A stretch of 64,000 nucleotides of DNA from Ceratothoa steindachneri. Taxonomy: Eukaryota; Arthropoda; Malacostraca; Isopoda; Cymothoidae. Shown piece by piece: positions 1 to 10,230 of this stretch. Location of the stretch: positions 33,901,175 to 33,965,174 of the forward strand of contig OZ018327.1 of NCBI GenBank assembly GCA_963969495.1. The letters are read 5' to 3'. Made by a program: the position numbers and the translations under genes. The number at the start of each line of letters is the position of its first letter. Position 1 is the stretch's first letter. The notes below the pieces were generated by a model, which made no database searches, was not told the origin of the DNA, and saw only the letters and a list, made by a program, of their open reading frames with translations.

Positions 1-273
1 TCAAAAAAATACAGACCGATGATTCCGTTAGACGAAAATCCGCACCGAACATTGACTTTGTTGGGGTGCAATTGGTGCTGGTGTATCTCATGTGGATTGT
101 TTTCGTCCCAAATCCGACAATTTTGTTTGTTCACAAATCCATTTATCTAAAAATGGGCCTCGTCACTGTGGTGAGGATAGAAATCACGTAATGCGCGGAA
201 CGTTTGTCGATCGGAGTACTGAATTTGATAATAACATTTAATGATTTGCACACGCTGTTCAACGCTATAACAT
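1..273 (-). pseudogene. Tc1/mariner-type (DDE_3 class) transposase, internally deleted fragment
   Basis: Read on the minus strand from an ATG at 273, the sequence starts with a transposase helix-turn-helix N-terminus (VEQRVQIIKCYY, then FRALRDFYP). It jumps straight into the catalytic part: SDEAHF, then NGFVNKQNCRIW, then an HPNKVNVRCGF block and GIIGLYFF. These motifs belong to the arthropod transposase family with a DUF4817-like N-terminus and a DDE_3 domain. The piece between RALRDFYP and SDEAHF, normally well over 100 residues, is missing. A stop codon follows SDEAHF. The fragment runs off the left edge of the window. It is not functional as seen. The family assignment rests on motifs recognised by eye. 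Confidence 0.8.
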
Positions 274-386
274 TCCACTATGACTTGCCAAGTACTACTG
301 AACAGTTTACAGTGAGGTTGCCAGATATCGCTTTAACAACATGGCCACTATTGCCAGACAAAGCTCGAGCGTCCTTGTTGAAAGAC

Positions 387-389
<3 letters not shown>

Positions 390-452
<63 letters not shown>

Positions 453-503
453 TATATAAAGAGAGAGATAGATAGATAGATAGTGAGTTAGATAGATAGA
501 TAC
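390..503. repeat. (AT)n microsatellite followed by GATA/GA repeats
   Basis: About 70 bases of alternating TA are followed by GAGA and then several GATA tetranucleotides. It is the first of at least nine long (AT)n tracts in the window. Confidence 0.95.
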
Positions 504-610
504 TGCTGGGTTCAATCCCAAACGTCGGCGTAGGTAGATTTTTTACAGATTATAACACATAACCAATCACACCAGCGCTGTGTGTCCTCTCCCACATTCA
601 CAACACAATG
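504..610 (+). repeat. Possible SINE fragment with a tRNA B-box-like motif
   Basis: The motif GGGTTCAATCCC at about 508-519 matches the tRNA T-arm / polymerase III B-box consensus. It is followed by a T-rich stretch near 538. Any A-box half would lie where the GATA microsatellite now is. A truncated tRNA-derived SINE is the simplest reading. The support is one short motif. Confidence 0.3.
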
Positions 611-842
611 CACACTCTCCTCTGTTCCAAGGAATCTTGCCAATGGGTAATTGAGTCCACGGGCGAAATCCACGACACCTTATGGGGTGATGTCAAGATG
701 GAGGCTGCCCCCAAGGTGGACATGAATTCAACGGTATCCCTGTCGCACATGGCAGGGTCTTCCCTGGGAGTGATTAATGACTAGCTGGGAGAGAGCACTG
801 AACCTAATTCCGGTCCTGAGCAAATTCCTAACGGAACATCCA
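611..842. other. Anonymous sequence
   Basis: I recognise no coding or structural signal here. It may be the start of the decayed LINE that follows. Confidence 0.4.
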
Positions 843-1115
843 TAGCCCCATTATCCCCAGTGGCCCCAAGGGTATCAAGGGGCCGAAGGAATCAAGAAGA
901 GAGGAGCGACTTCCTTCCTCGGAGGAGACCTCAATAGCCCCATTATCCCCAATGGCCCCAAGGGTATAAAGGGGCTGAAGGAATCAAGAAGAGAAGAGCG
1001 ATTTCCTTCCTCGGATGAGACCTCAATAGCCCCATTATCCCCAATGGCCCCAAGGGTATCAAGGGGCTGAAGGAATCAAGATGAGAGGAGCGACTTCCTT
1101 CCTCGGATGAGACCT
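843..1115 (+). repeat. Three-copy 92-bp tandem repeat
   Basis: The block beginning TAGCCCCATTATCCCC occurs at about 843, 935 and 1027, a constant 92-bp spacing. Each copy is followed by the same AGGAATCAAGAAGAGAGGAG and CTTCCTTCCTCGG segments. Copies differ by only a few bases. It lies just upstream of LINE ORF1-like sequence and may be part of that element's 5' region (inference). Confidence 0.9.
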
Positions 1116-1859
1116 CAATGATAGCAAGATCTTTGCACATCTCTGAGAAAGATCAAGATGAGACTAGGCGATCCGGCCTCAGGGACCCTTCGGAGGGGGA
1201 CAAAAGAGAGTAGACTCCCTGTTCTATTTTCTAAATATAAAAAGGAAAGAAAAGTAAGAATATGGATTCCTCTCTTCCCGAGGGAGTTCCGGGGACAGAT
1301 GATCCCTTGACAACTTGGATGGTAATCAGGGCAAAAATGGCACATCCGCCCTCAGGGCACCATCGGATACGGAGGGTAAGTCCCAACAAGCAAACGCTAA
1401 AGCGTAATGTGGGTGAAGCCTCACTGACTTCGAGGACCCTTGTAGAGAGGTGATCCGGCGTTTTCCAGCCTGCCGGCTTCAAAGGCTTCCTCGTAATTCG
1501 CTCCTCTAAAGGCAGCGTCTGGTCTAAAGGACACATGTTCCGTCAGCGTCAGACACTTGCCAGGTCTCGGTAGAGAACCGAAGGTCACCTGTTTCTCTGC
1601 CGGGATCCTTATGGTGAATGCGGCTGGCCTTGTCCATGCCGCAGGTGTAAATCCTCTTCAGGCACTCGATGGCTCGCATGCTCAGGTGACACCGCACTCC
1701 ACAATGAACTTAGTGATAGTAGTAATCTATGTGAGGGTACTTGTTGACTACTCCTTGTGGAGGTAGCTCAGAAGTGCTGGCCGACCAGGGACCGGTTAAG
1801 GTGAAGAGAAAACAGGAAAAGACCTCGAGATCCACCCTTACACTCTCGTCACGTTCTGT
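1116..1859 (+). other. Unassigned; probably 5' part of the decayed LINE
   Basis: The base composition is less AT-rich than the surroundings and resembles the recognisable LINE pieces downstream. No domain can be named in it. Short open frames occur on both strands and none resembles a known protein. Confidence 0.35.
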
Positions 1860-2200
1860 CGTGAAGGCTCTCTGAGTCGGTGCGTGCCGGTTGGTATCTC
1901 TACCGCATCAAAGCATTTGTGCCATTGCCACGGAGGTACTATCACTGCCAGCGTTTCTGCTACACAAATCGTACTTCCACATGTACTAAGTTGGATCGAC
2001 ACGAAAGCTGCATAAACTGCTCTAAAGCCTTACATGATAAATATCTATGGTGTAAGACCAAGTGTGTGGTCTTCGGCGAGTCACCCCTTGCTTCCTCGAA
2101 GCTTTGCGACTCCTATTTTTTTTTATGAAAAATTCCCGAGCGTTCAGGTTAGGAACAAAATCTCTTTTCGAGAAGCCATAAAATTGCTCTTATCGTGCCT
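1860..2200 (+). pseudogene. LINE ORF1 (gag-like) zinc-knuckle region, decayed
   Basis: Plus-strand translation gives FVPLPRRYYHCQRFCY, followed by cysteine pairs (CINCSKALHDKY, then a WCKTKC pair). This is the layout of the CCHC zinc knuckles in ORF1 of Jockey-type non-LTR retrotransposons, where a PFVP..RC..CQ.+GH segment opens the knuckle array. In another frame, after a shift, PSVQVRNKISFREAIK resembles the conserved stretch that follows the knuckles. Several knuckle histidines are lost and the frame is broken, so no product is expected. The position upstream of the endonuclease and RT pieces fits an element in plus orientation. Confidence 0.6.
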
Positions 2201-2955
2201 TGTGCGACCTTGGACTTCCTACGCCACTTATCCTATCTGCTCCTGGGTCCTCTAGGCCTAAGAGCACGGTAGACACCGTCTCTATTCGGAACCCTTCTGC
2301 GAATTCTACTTCTCCCTGGCGCCATCCTAGGAGAGCTGGCTTTTTCTACGCCTCTCGCCCCAGTCCCGCTAAAACAAATGCCACCCCCCACCTGTTTCTT
2401 TCATCCTACGCGACTCCGCAAAAAGCGAAGTGGCCCTGTGCCTTCACGGAGTCGCTAGACTATCAAGAAGCAAACCACCAGAAAGTTGTCGTAAGACCAT
2501 CTCCTGCGCTTCCTAAAAGTGACACTCGAAATGGGAGCAGCAATTTGAGACCTTCGGCTTCCTTGCCCTTGTTCAAGGCAAGATGGACGCCTTGAAAAGT
2601 AGGAGCCATCTAAAACACGAGGCACTTCCGGCCTCAAACTCTCCCCGCCCACCAAGGCTTTCCAAGCAGGTGGTTAAGACTTGTAAGACGAGCCAAACCT
2701 CCCCTAGTAAACCATCGAAGACAGCAGCGCCTTAGTCATCATCTACGGTCAACATCCCCTGAAATTCTTCAGAAGGGAAAGCATCGGTCATTCCCGTGAG
2801 GATCTTCACTTTGAGGAGGTCCCCCGCATTTCTTTCTAACCATGCCTCGGTGGCATTTTCCTTTAATGAAATCGCTGTGGACTTCAGGCTATTTGGGAGG
2901 AGATGCGGAGACACATCTCTTTCTACTCTCCTCTAAGTATTTGTCCTCGGGACAC
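2201..2955 (+). other. Interior of decayed LINE, no nameable domain
   Basis: The stretch lies between the ORF1 knuckles and the endonuclease remnant, so it probably holds the ORF1 tail and ORF2 start. A 131-codon open frame at 2200-2595 is rich in Ser, Pro and Ala and I cannot relate it to any family. Confidence 0.35.
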
Positions 2956-2959
2956 AATG

Positions 2960-3175
2960 TTAGGTGCGTGTCCTCTGCCCACCATCTCAGGGTATATGGG
3001 TTTTGAAACTCCCTCACCAAAGTGAGGGTGGCCGGACAGGTGGATGCGCGATTTACATCCGACATGACGTTTCCGTTCTCTTTCTAGCTTTAAATACGTC
3101 TTTTCAGTCAGTGACAGTAGTTTCATCCGAACCGGAAGAATACTTATATTTCAACGTATATTCCACCGTCAGCTG
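2960..3175 (+). pseudogene. LINE endonuclease (APE-type) fragment
   Basis: The frame reads GGRTGGCAIYIRHDVSV and then LALNTSFQSVTV, ending in YLYFNVYSTVS before a stop. GG.AIY+R.D followed by an LNT..Q.V.V strand and a final Y.PP-like motif is typical of the central apurinic-endonuclease fold of Jockey-clade LINEs. Only this central part is readable. The catalytic His and Asp motifs at the ends of the domain are not seen. Confidence 0.6.
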
Positions 3176-3659
3176 ACTTCGATGGGTCGGATTTCAAGCG
3201 CATCGTAGCATGGTGGCAGAAGCCCCTTCTCCTCGAGGATTTGCCCAGTAAGCACTCAATATTGAGGAATACGCGATCAATTCCAGAGGTCAGGTCATTA
3301 AAGATCTAATTAAAGATTTGGACATGTGTTCTAAATGTAGATGAATTCCCATAGCATTGTCCGAGAAACGCTTCATTTTATTGTCATGTTCTGTCCGAAC
3401 TCACAGCCTGATTTTAGTTGAAAAGTGATAACATTCATATCCAAATATCTTTTCTGAGCCAATGCCTCCTGAGTATCCGTCTCAATGGTGCTGAGAATGG
3501 GAGCAGTGCCCCCATTTCAGGAAATGGCCAATTTCTCTATCACACTCGAGGAGTGGAGCTCGGTTGAGGAAGCCGTTGTTTTTCTTCGGCACGCTTATCG
3601 CCAAGTGCCTGTCTTCCTTTACCTTCGCGTCCGGCTGTTTTGCACGCCGCCCGTGGTCC

Positions 3660-3945
3660 CTGGTGAATGGTTACCGTGTTTGCCTTTCGCAAGCCGGGGA
3701 GAGATCACTCTTCCTCGACTGGTTTTTGCCCAATTACCCTAATACCCTGCGTGTGTAAGTTGGTGGAGAAATTGGTTAACATTAGATTAGGATATTTCCA
3801 CCTGTCTTATGGACAGTATGGATTTCGCAAGTGGCATGCCATATCGTATGCTCTGCTGCGGCAAGAAATTGCTATCCGCGAGGTTTTCTCTCGTAGAAAA
3901 CCCTTCGTAACGGTGGTTGGATATAGAGAAGGTCGACGATACCGT
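3660..3945 (+). pseudogene. LINE reverse transcriptase, N-terminal fragment (Jockey-like)
   Basis: The frame gives FRKPGRDHSSSTGFCPITL, then CVCKLVEKLVNIRLGYF, YGQYGFRKWHAISYALLRQE and FSRRKPFVTVV. This is RT motif order: P.PGKDPS..S.YRPI.L, K..E++VN.RL, QYGFR+GR. One base out of frame the next residues are LDIEKVDDTV, corresponding to motif A (FFDLEKAYDT) with its catalytic Asp. A frameshift separates the two. The RT breaks off at an (ATT)n microsatellite at 3944. I could not tell Jockey from closely related clades with certainty. Confidence 0.8.
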
Positions 3946-4259
3946 ATTATTATTATTATTACACAAGATGAGACAAGTAGAACGGGAAGAGTGAAAGCAC
4001 TATAGATTGCAATTAGCAATCCCCGCACACCTGTATCATCGAAGAGGGAACGATGGTAAGAAGAAAAGGAAGTGGAATAGAAGAACAAACTGGGAAAATA
4101 TAGGTAAAGAAAAACCTCAAGGCTTCCAGTCATCTATGGATTCAGTTAAATTAAATTGAGTAATAAAATTAAATAAAATAAATGAAAAACAGTATATAGC
4201 AACATTCAAACAAAACAAGATATACTGTATATAGAATATTCAAACAGGAAAAAACATAA
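3946..4259. other. Microsatellite and AT-rich filler inside the LINE
   Basis: A short (ATT)n run is followed by AT-rich sequence without a recognisable domain. It marks the point where the plus-strand RT is interrupted. Confidence 0.5.
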
Positions 4260-4640
4260 CAAATAACAAAATAACAGGATAATGGCTCATGATGAAACAC
4301 AAGATCCTATTAGCATCTACACTATTCGATGCACAAGTTTCTTTGTCCAAGGAATTCCAAAGATGGACAACACTCGGCAGAAAGCAACGCTGAAACTGGC
4401 TCGTACGGCATCTGATAGACTGAAAACAAAGATTATGCCGGGCAAAAGCCTGACGAGTGTTTCTCCTTGTTACAAAGCGATTCGGCAAGGAAATATACAG
4501 CGAGCGATATAGAAACAAGGAGACACTCCACACCATGGTGGGCGAGAACACGCCTCCAAATCTTCTTATCTGAGTTCTGGCAATATCGTCTTCTGTCTTT
4601 AACGTGAAAGGTATCACCTCGGTGCTGTCAAAAGATGTTC
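4260..4640 (-). pseudogene. Inverted LINE ORF2 C-terminal fragment
   Basis: On the minus strand one open frame reads NRFVTRRNTRQAFARHNLCF, then RCRTSQFQRCFLPSVVHLWN followed by SLDKETCASN. The pattern (arginine-rich segment, R.RT..+.RSFLP..V.LWNSL) is the well-known C-terminal end of Jockey/R1-type ORF2 proteins. It lies in opposite orientation to the RT pieces on either side, so it is either a second insertion or the result of local inversion. Confidence 0.7.
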
Positions 4641-4689
4641 CCGCCACACACTACATCTACGAGCTTTCGAGCTCTTTTGGTGGAACCCA

Positions 4690-4850
4690 CATGCCAACTA
4701 TGTAGCGTCGAGTCCAACATGCTTTTGAATAGCATATCTTGCTACGACGAAGCGCACAGGTTTCGGTTTTCTTTGGCTAGGACTAAGGTGGTGCATTTCT
4801 ATTGCCATCCACGGCTTCTCTCTGACCCTCGAACGCTTAGACCCGAGAGG
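4690..4850 (+). pseudogene. LINE reverse transcriptase, thumb-proximal fragment
   Basis: The plus-strand translation CYDEAHRFRFSLARTKVVHF followed by RLLSDPRTLRP corresponds to the segment after the Y.DD motif in Jockey-type RTs (WA...GF+FS..KT..VHFC.+R.LH.DP.L). It has the same orientation as the 3660-3945 piece and probably belongs to the same copy. The palm region between them is lost or replaced by the inverted tail fragment. Confidence 0.6.
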
Positions 4851-5569
4851 GGTGAAAGAGGATATCACACTCCTTCAAATAAAATCGTGGAAAAGAAAGA
4901 ACGCGCGCAGACTAAGACGGTGCATACGCATATGCAGACACTCGCATACATATATACGTACATACACATATACGTATATACTAACATACATACACAACTG
5001 CTCTTTCTGTTCGTCAGAGAGAACACACGCGCGTTACATAACCTCCGCCAGGCAGTGCCAATCACGAGCAGAGGATGGCACCTCCGGTTGGGGATTGAAC
5101 TCGGATGATCGCTGATGGCCGGGAAATGAGCAGATGCGGAGAGCCAGTGCCAACATCAAGGTCAAGGGCGAGGGCTTAGCCCCACAAGTGGGGTTTTCGT
5201 CGTTTAGTATCCGCTACGAACTTAAAGGAGAAGGGATAAAGGAGGGGGGCGATACCCCCTCCTTCAGGCGATGGGGTAAAAGAGAATATGCTTTCAAGGT
5301 CGATCATTTGAGTGTGTGCGTATATTTGTGTGTGTACGTCGCGCGAGGCAGATAAAGGAAACAAATTATGACGCACACACCAGAGAATGGGAGATAAAAG
5401 AGAAAAAATATAGAAAAAGATAAAATAAGGGGCAAGAAAAAGAGAAAAGGAGCGAGAAAATACAAAAGGAAAAACAAAAAAGAGGGAGAGGGAAACAGAG
5501 AAGAAGGTAGAGAGAGAAAAGCGAAAACAATTGGCAAACAAGAATTAAAATTATTTAAGGATGAAGCAA
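4851..5569. other. Unassigned sequence with TACA/CATA microsatellite
   Basis: The interval has a degenerate ATACATACA stretch around 4930-5000 and GC-richer anonymous sequence at 5040-5340. From about 5390 it becomes purine-rich and grades into the large array. No gene is recognised. Confidence 0.5.
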
Positions 5570-7075
5570 TAAAAGAATATAAAAGATAGAAAACAGAGAA
5601 AAGAGAGAATGAGAGAAAAACGAGAGAAAAGAGCGAAATATAAAAGATAAAAGAGAGAATGAGAGAAAAGAGCGAAACATAAAAGAGAAAAGAGAGAATG
5701 AGAGAAAAACGAGAGAAAAGAGCGAAACATAAAAAAGAAAAGAGAGAATGAGAGAAAAACGAGAGAAAAGAGCGAAACATAAAAGAGAAAAGAGAGAATG
5801 AGAGAAAAACGAGAGAAAAGAGCGAAATATAAAAGAGAAAAGACAGAATGAGAGAAAACGAGAGAAAAGAGCGAAACGTAAAAGAGAAAAGAGAGAATGA
5901 GAGAAAAACGAGAGAAAAGAGCGAAACATAAAAGAGAAAAGAGAGAATGAGAGAAAAACGAGAGAAAAGAGCGAAACATAAAAGAGAAAAGAGAGAATGA
6001 GAGAAAAACGAGAGAAAAGAGCGAAACATAAAGATAAAAGAGAGAATGAGAGAAAAACGAGAGAAAAGAGCGAAACATAAAGAGAAAAGAGAGAATGAGA
6101 GAAAAACGAGAAAAAGAGCGAAACCTAAAAGAGAAAAGAGAGAATGAGAGAAAAACGAGAGAAAAGAGCTAAACGTAAAAGAGAAAAGAGAGAATGAGAG
6201 AAAAACGAGAGAAAAGAGCGAAACATAAAAGAGAAAAGAGAGAATGAGAGAAAAACGAGAGAAAAGAGAGAATGAGAGAAAAACGAGAGAAAAGAGCGAA
6301 ACATAAAGATAAAAGAGAGAATGAGAGAAAAACGAGAGAAAAGAGCAAAATATAAAAGAGAAAAGAGAGAATGAGAGAAAAACGAGAGAAAAGAGCAAAA
6401 CGTAAAAGAGAAAAGAGAGAATGAGAGAAAAACGAGAGAAAAGAGAGAATGAGAGAAAAACGAGAGAAAAGAGCAAAATATAAAAGAGAAAAGAGAGAAT
6501 GAGAGAAAAACGAGAGAAAAGAGCAAAACGTAAAAGAGAAAAGAGAGAATGAGAGAAAAACGAGAGAAAAGAGCGAAACATAAAAGAGAAAAGAGAGAAT
6601 GAGAGAAAACGAGAGAAAAGAGCGAAACATAAAAGAGAAAAGAGAGAATGAGAGAAAAACGAGAGAAAAGAGCGAAACATAAAAGAGAAAAGAGAGAATG
6701 AGAGAAAAACGAGAGAAAAGAGCAAAACGTAAAAGAGAAAAGAGAGAATGAGAGAAAAAACGAGAGAAAAGAGCTACACGTAAAAGATAAAAGAGAGAAT
6801 GAGAGAAAAACGAGAGAAAAGAGCGAAACATAAAAGAGAAAAGAGATAATGAGAGAAAAAACGAGAGAAAAGAGCAAAACGTAAAAGAGAAAAGAGAGAA
6901 TGAGAGAAAAAACGAGAGAAAAGAGCGAAACATAAAAGAGAAAAGAGAGAATGAGAGAAAAAACGAGAGAAAAGAGCAAAACGTAAAAGAGAAAAGAGAG
7001 AATGAGAGAAAAAATGAGAGAAAAGAGCGAAACATAAAAGAGAAAAGAGAGAATGAGAGAAAAGAGCGAAACACG
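5570..7075 (+). repeat. 50-bp polypurine minisatellite array, about 30 copies
   Basis: The unit alternates GAGAGAAAA, GAGAGAATGAGAGAAAAACG and GAGCGAAACATAAA segments with a 50-bp period. Single-base length variants occur, as do a few joined half-units (e.g. near 6265 and 6440). About 90% of plus-strand bases are purines. Copies are very similar, so the array is young or homogenised. On the minus strand it has no stop codons in any frame, which creates long Phe/Ser/Leu-rich open frames without coding meaning. Confidence 0.97.
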
Positions 7076-7244
7076 AAAGAGGAAAGAGTGAGATTGAGAA
7101 AAAAGACGAGAAAGGAGAGAAAAGAGTGAGAAGGAGAAGAAAGACTTGCATATGCACAACCTTGGCAAACAAAGATGATAAACAAATACACAAGAATGCT
7201 GATAAAGGCATACATAAAAATAAGTACTTATATACATAGACCAG

Positions 7245-7790
7245 GCAATGGCTTCGCCACTCCCCACTACGGGGGGAGCTTGCGCTTCGCTACTAAGATT
7301 AAAATTTAAAATCCCCCCAAAAGCAGCCATGGTTAAATTTTGATCAATTTTCTGAACTTCGCCAATTATAATAATTTTAAGAAGGAACTCTAAACTAAAT
7401 TTCGCCCCCTTTCAAAATATCATGTTGCTAAAATACAGTTAGAAAAGATACATAAAAATAAATTTTCTGAACTTCGCAAATTATAATAATTATAAAAAAG
7501 AACTCTAAACTAAATTTTCTGAACTTCACCATCTTTAATTCTTTGGGTTTTAAAAAGTTCACAAAACTTCGATACTTATATTTATTTCAGAACTTCACCA
7601 TTTTGTTTTTTGATATTATAAAAGAATTATTAGAAATAACTTTGATAAAAAAACATAAGTTATAACCAAACTAAGATGAAATTATTATTCAAATACTCAA
7701 AAAAATTCCCTTCTTAAATTATAGAGTTAGTAATGATGATGATGATGATGGTGATGATAATGATGATGATGATGATGATGATAATCATGC
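7245..7790 (-). repeat. Repeat module copy 1 (inverted relative to 62.05-62.47 kb)
   Basis: The core holds repeated TTTTCTGAACTTCGCCAATT-like motifs, AGCAGCCATGGTTAAATTTT near 7321 and CATAAGTTATAACCAAACTA near 7655. It ends in a GAT microsatellite. All of these recur in inverted orientation at 62.05-62.47 kb in the same order. The end away from the GAT run carries CAATGGCTTCG and adjoins the 50-bp array. No coding capacity is seen. A non-autonomous element carrying tandem repeats is an inference. Confidence 0.85.
7731..7790 (+). repeat. (GAT)n microsatellite at module end
   Basis: GATGATGATG units with one GGT and one AAT variant. The homologous end of the other module copy has a shorter run of the same triplet, on the opposite strand. 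Confidence 0.95.
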
Positions 7791-8083
7791 TGTGACATAT
7801 ATAAAAAAAACAGGCTGATAGAAAAACAAGCACATAGACAATCAACTAGATAGACAATCATTTAGACAACCACAATTATACATAAACGTACACTAATAAA
7901 AGACAGTCAGAGCTGCAGAGAGAACTATAAAAAACAGCCACGGTAAAATGGAAGGGGGAATTCCCAGAAGCTTCGAGCTCTTCCTCTCATTTACGAAAGA
8001 AATTCGCAAATTTCGAAAGGGATCGAAATTGACTTTTCCCTTTTCTGGTGAGGATTTTTATTTCTCATCAAAGTCAATATACA

Positions 8084-8087
<4 letters not shown>
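7791..8087. other. Anonymous sequence with a short ACAATCA-type repeat
   Basis: A few degenerate tetranucleotide units (TAGACAATCA) occur near 7835. No gene is recognised. Confidence 0.5.

Positions 8088-8177
<90 letters not shown>
8088..8177. repeat. (AT)n microsatellite
   Basis: About 88 uninterrupted bases of alternating TA. Open frames across it encode only Tyr-Ile runs. Confidence 0.97.
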
Positions 8178-8179
<2 letters not shown>

Positions 8180-8934
8180 AGGTGAAGATGCAAGCCGATA
8201 GACAAAGAGGCACCGAAATGTTGCCTCTCTCTGAATTGTCTCGTCTCGCCGAGATCCTTCAGACGCGAGATGTGGGTACCCCACGTCTCGCCGCCTTTCA
8301 CTTTTCCCTCAAGACTTTAATTGCGGCTTCATAACGCCTTATCCCCATCGGGGGGTTGCCATAGGGACGCATCTGTCAGTCTATTATTATTAATCCCTGT
8401 TATGCTCGTCTCGTGTAACGCAAACATTTACAATCTGTCTTTTCAACATTATTATTATTATTGGTAGTAGTATTATTGTCCATGAAATGTGCGTTTGTAA
8501 GCATCGTAGGTTGATACTGAACCGAGACGCACTCCACTTCTGAGAATCTCTCCCCACCGCGCCGTAAGAAACAAAACACGCAATTAGACCCCAACTGCAA
8601 GCCGTCGACCTCGGTCGTATCGATAATTATTAGTCATTTATTAACGTTCAGCATAAAATGTTCTTTATGAACTATACATTTACGTTCTAAACGTTCCCAA
8701 GGGCAAAGCATATCAACGTGGGTAGATAAGTGATGGCTAGAAATACCAAAAATATTTTTAAAACATGTGTGGTTATAAATGAGACGAATTAAAATTGCAA
8801 GACACAACGTATGGGGGACCACAAAGTTTCGTTTGGGTCTCTTTTGGTTTGCATTTCTTTTCGCGTCATTCGGTTAAACCAGACGAGAGAAGATGTAAGG
8901 ACCTTTAGCCTTAAATGATAATTAAATAGACATA
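8178..8934. other. Anonymous sequence, no gene recognised
   Basis: A small inverted repeat GCGAGATGTGGGTACCCCACG is centred near 8276, and a short (ATT)n run lies near 8446. A 62-codon minus-strand frame at 8634-8822 is not recognised. Confidence 0.5.
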
Positions 8935-9790
8935 AGTCTTCAAGGACATAAGTCTTCAAGAACATAAGGCTTCAAGAACATAAGTCTTCAAGGACATAAG
9001 TCTTCAAGGAAATAAGTCTTCAAGGACAGAAGTCTTCAAGAACATAGGTCTTCAAGGACATAAGGCTTCTAGGGCATATGTCTTCAAGTACATAAGTCTT
9101 CAAGAACATAAGTCTTCAAGGACATAAATCTTCAAGGACAGAAGTCTCCAAGAACATAAGTCTTCAAGGACAGAAGTCTTCAAGAACATAAGTCTTCAAG
9201 GACATAAATCTTCAAGGACATAAGTCTTCAAGGAAAGAAGACTTCAAGGACATAAGTCTTCAAGGACATAATCTTCAAGAACATAAGTCTTCAAGGACAG
9301 AAGTCTTCAAGAACATAAGTCTTCAAGGACATAAGTCTTCAAGAACATAAGGCTTCAAGAACATAAGGCTTCAAGAACATAAGTCTTCAAGGACATAAAG
9401 CTTCAAGAACATAAGGCTTCAAGGACATAAGGCTTCAATAACATAAGTCTTCAAGGACATAAGTCACCAAGGACAAGTATTCAAGGACATAAGTCTTCAA
9501 GGATATAAGTCTTCAAGGACATAAATATTCAAGGACATAATTCTTCAAGGACAGAAGTCTTTAAGAACATTAGGCTTCAAGAACATAAGTCTTCAAGGAC
9601 ATAATTCTTCAAGGACAGAAGTTTTCAAGAACATAAGTCTTCAAGGAGATAAGTCTTCAAGAACATAAGTCTTCAAGGACATAAATATTCAAGGACATAA
9701 TTCTTCAAGGACAGAAGTCTTTAAGAACATTAGGCTTCAAGAACATAAGTCTTCAAGGACATAAGTCTTCAAGGACATAAATCTTCAAAG
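8935..9790 (+). repeat. 16-bp minisatellite array, about 50 copies
   Basis: The unit CATAAGTCTTCAAGGA is repeated with frequent single-base variants (GGACAG for GGACAT, AACATAAG for GACATAAG, GGCTTC for GTCTTC). Runs of two to four variants recur as blocks, which points to duplication of multi-unit segments. Confidence 0.97.
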
Positions 9791-10029
9791 AGTTGAATTA
9801 CTCTCCAATTAAACTCCGAAGTGATCCATGAAGTTTACCGTTGGCGAATGTTCTGTAGTGGACATAACTGCCAGCAAAAGTACTAACACTACTACATGGA
9901 CACAATGACGTCTGGTGACCAAGTGGGAGTTTAATGAACAAAGAGGTTGGGTCATTTTAATAACTGACCACATAAATCGCCTCATAACTTGCACATATTA
10001 TTTATCTCTTGGCATCACATATCACAAAC
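9791..10029. other. Anonymous sequence
   Basis: No domain, repeat or RNA is recognised. Confidence 0.5.
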
Positions 10030-10230
10030 AAGGAGCTCTCCATGCCATAGTTGATGTGGCGTTGGATTTCTAATGTCAAGGCGCGGGTTCGAGACCAGCG
10101 TGCACGGGCACAAAACATTCAGCGGTCACAAGAGCTGACCGCCCATTGGTGGATACACTGAAAATTATTCCCAGGCCTGTAAATACCTCACACGCGTCAT
10201 CACACACAGAGCAAATTACAGCACCGCTAT
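10030..10230 (+). repeat. tRNA-derived SINE-like element
   Basis: GTGGCGTTGGATTTCTAATG resembles an anticodon-arm region (loop TTTCTAA). It is followed by GCGGGTTCGAGACC, a full B-box match. Downstream lies a tRNA-unrelated body with AGCGGTCACAAGAGCTGACC, which forms a small hairpin, ending in a CACACGCGTCATCACACACA stretch. The D-arm half (near 10045) is degenerate. This is the usual architecture of a tRNA-headed SINE. A decayed host tRNA gene is less likely because the arms do not pair well. Confidence 0.55.

Noticed and set aside
2200..2595. 131-codon plus-strand frame as a gene
   Set aside because: It lies inside the decayed LINE, is Ser/Pro-rich and lacks any domain. Openness is explained by GC content.
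5304..7330. Open frames of 473, 401 and 348 codons on the minus strand, Phe/Ser/Leu-rich
   Set aside because: They lie over the 50-bp array, where all minus-strand frames are open by composition. The reading cycles through three frames every three units and has no conserved domain.
7948..8334. 128-codon frame with Tyr-Ile run
   Set aside because: The run comes from an (AT)n microsatellite, and the flanks show no domain. The same holds for frames at 204-479, 19757-20080 and 42117-42341.
9791..10029. Promoter or terminator between the 16-bp array and the SINE
   Set aside because: No identifiable signal; promoter calls from sequence alone are not supportable here.
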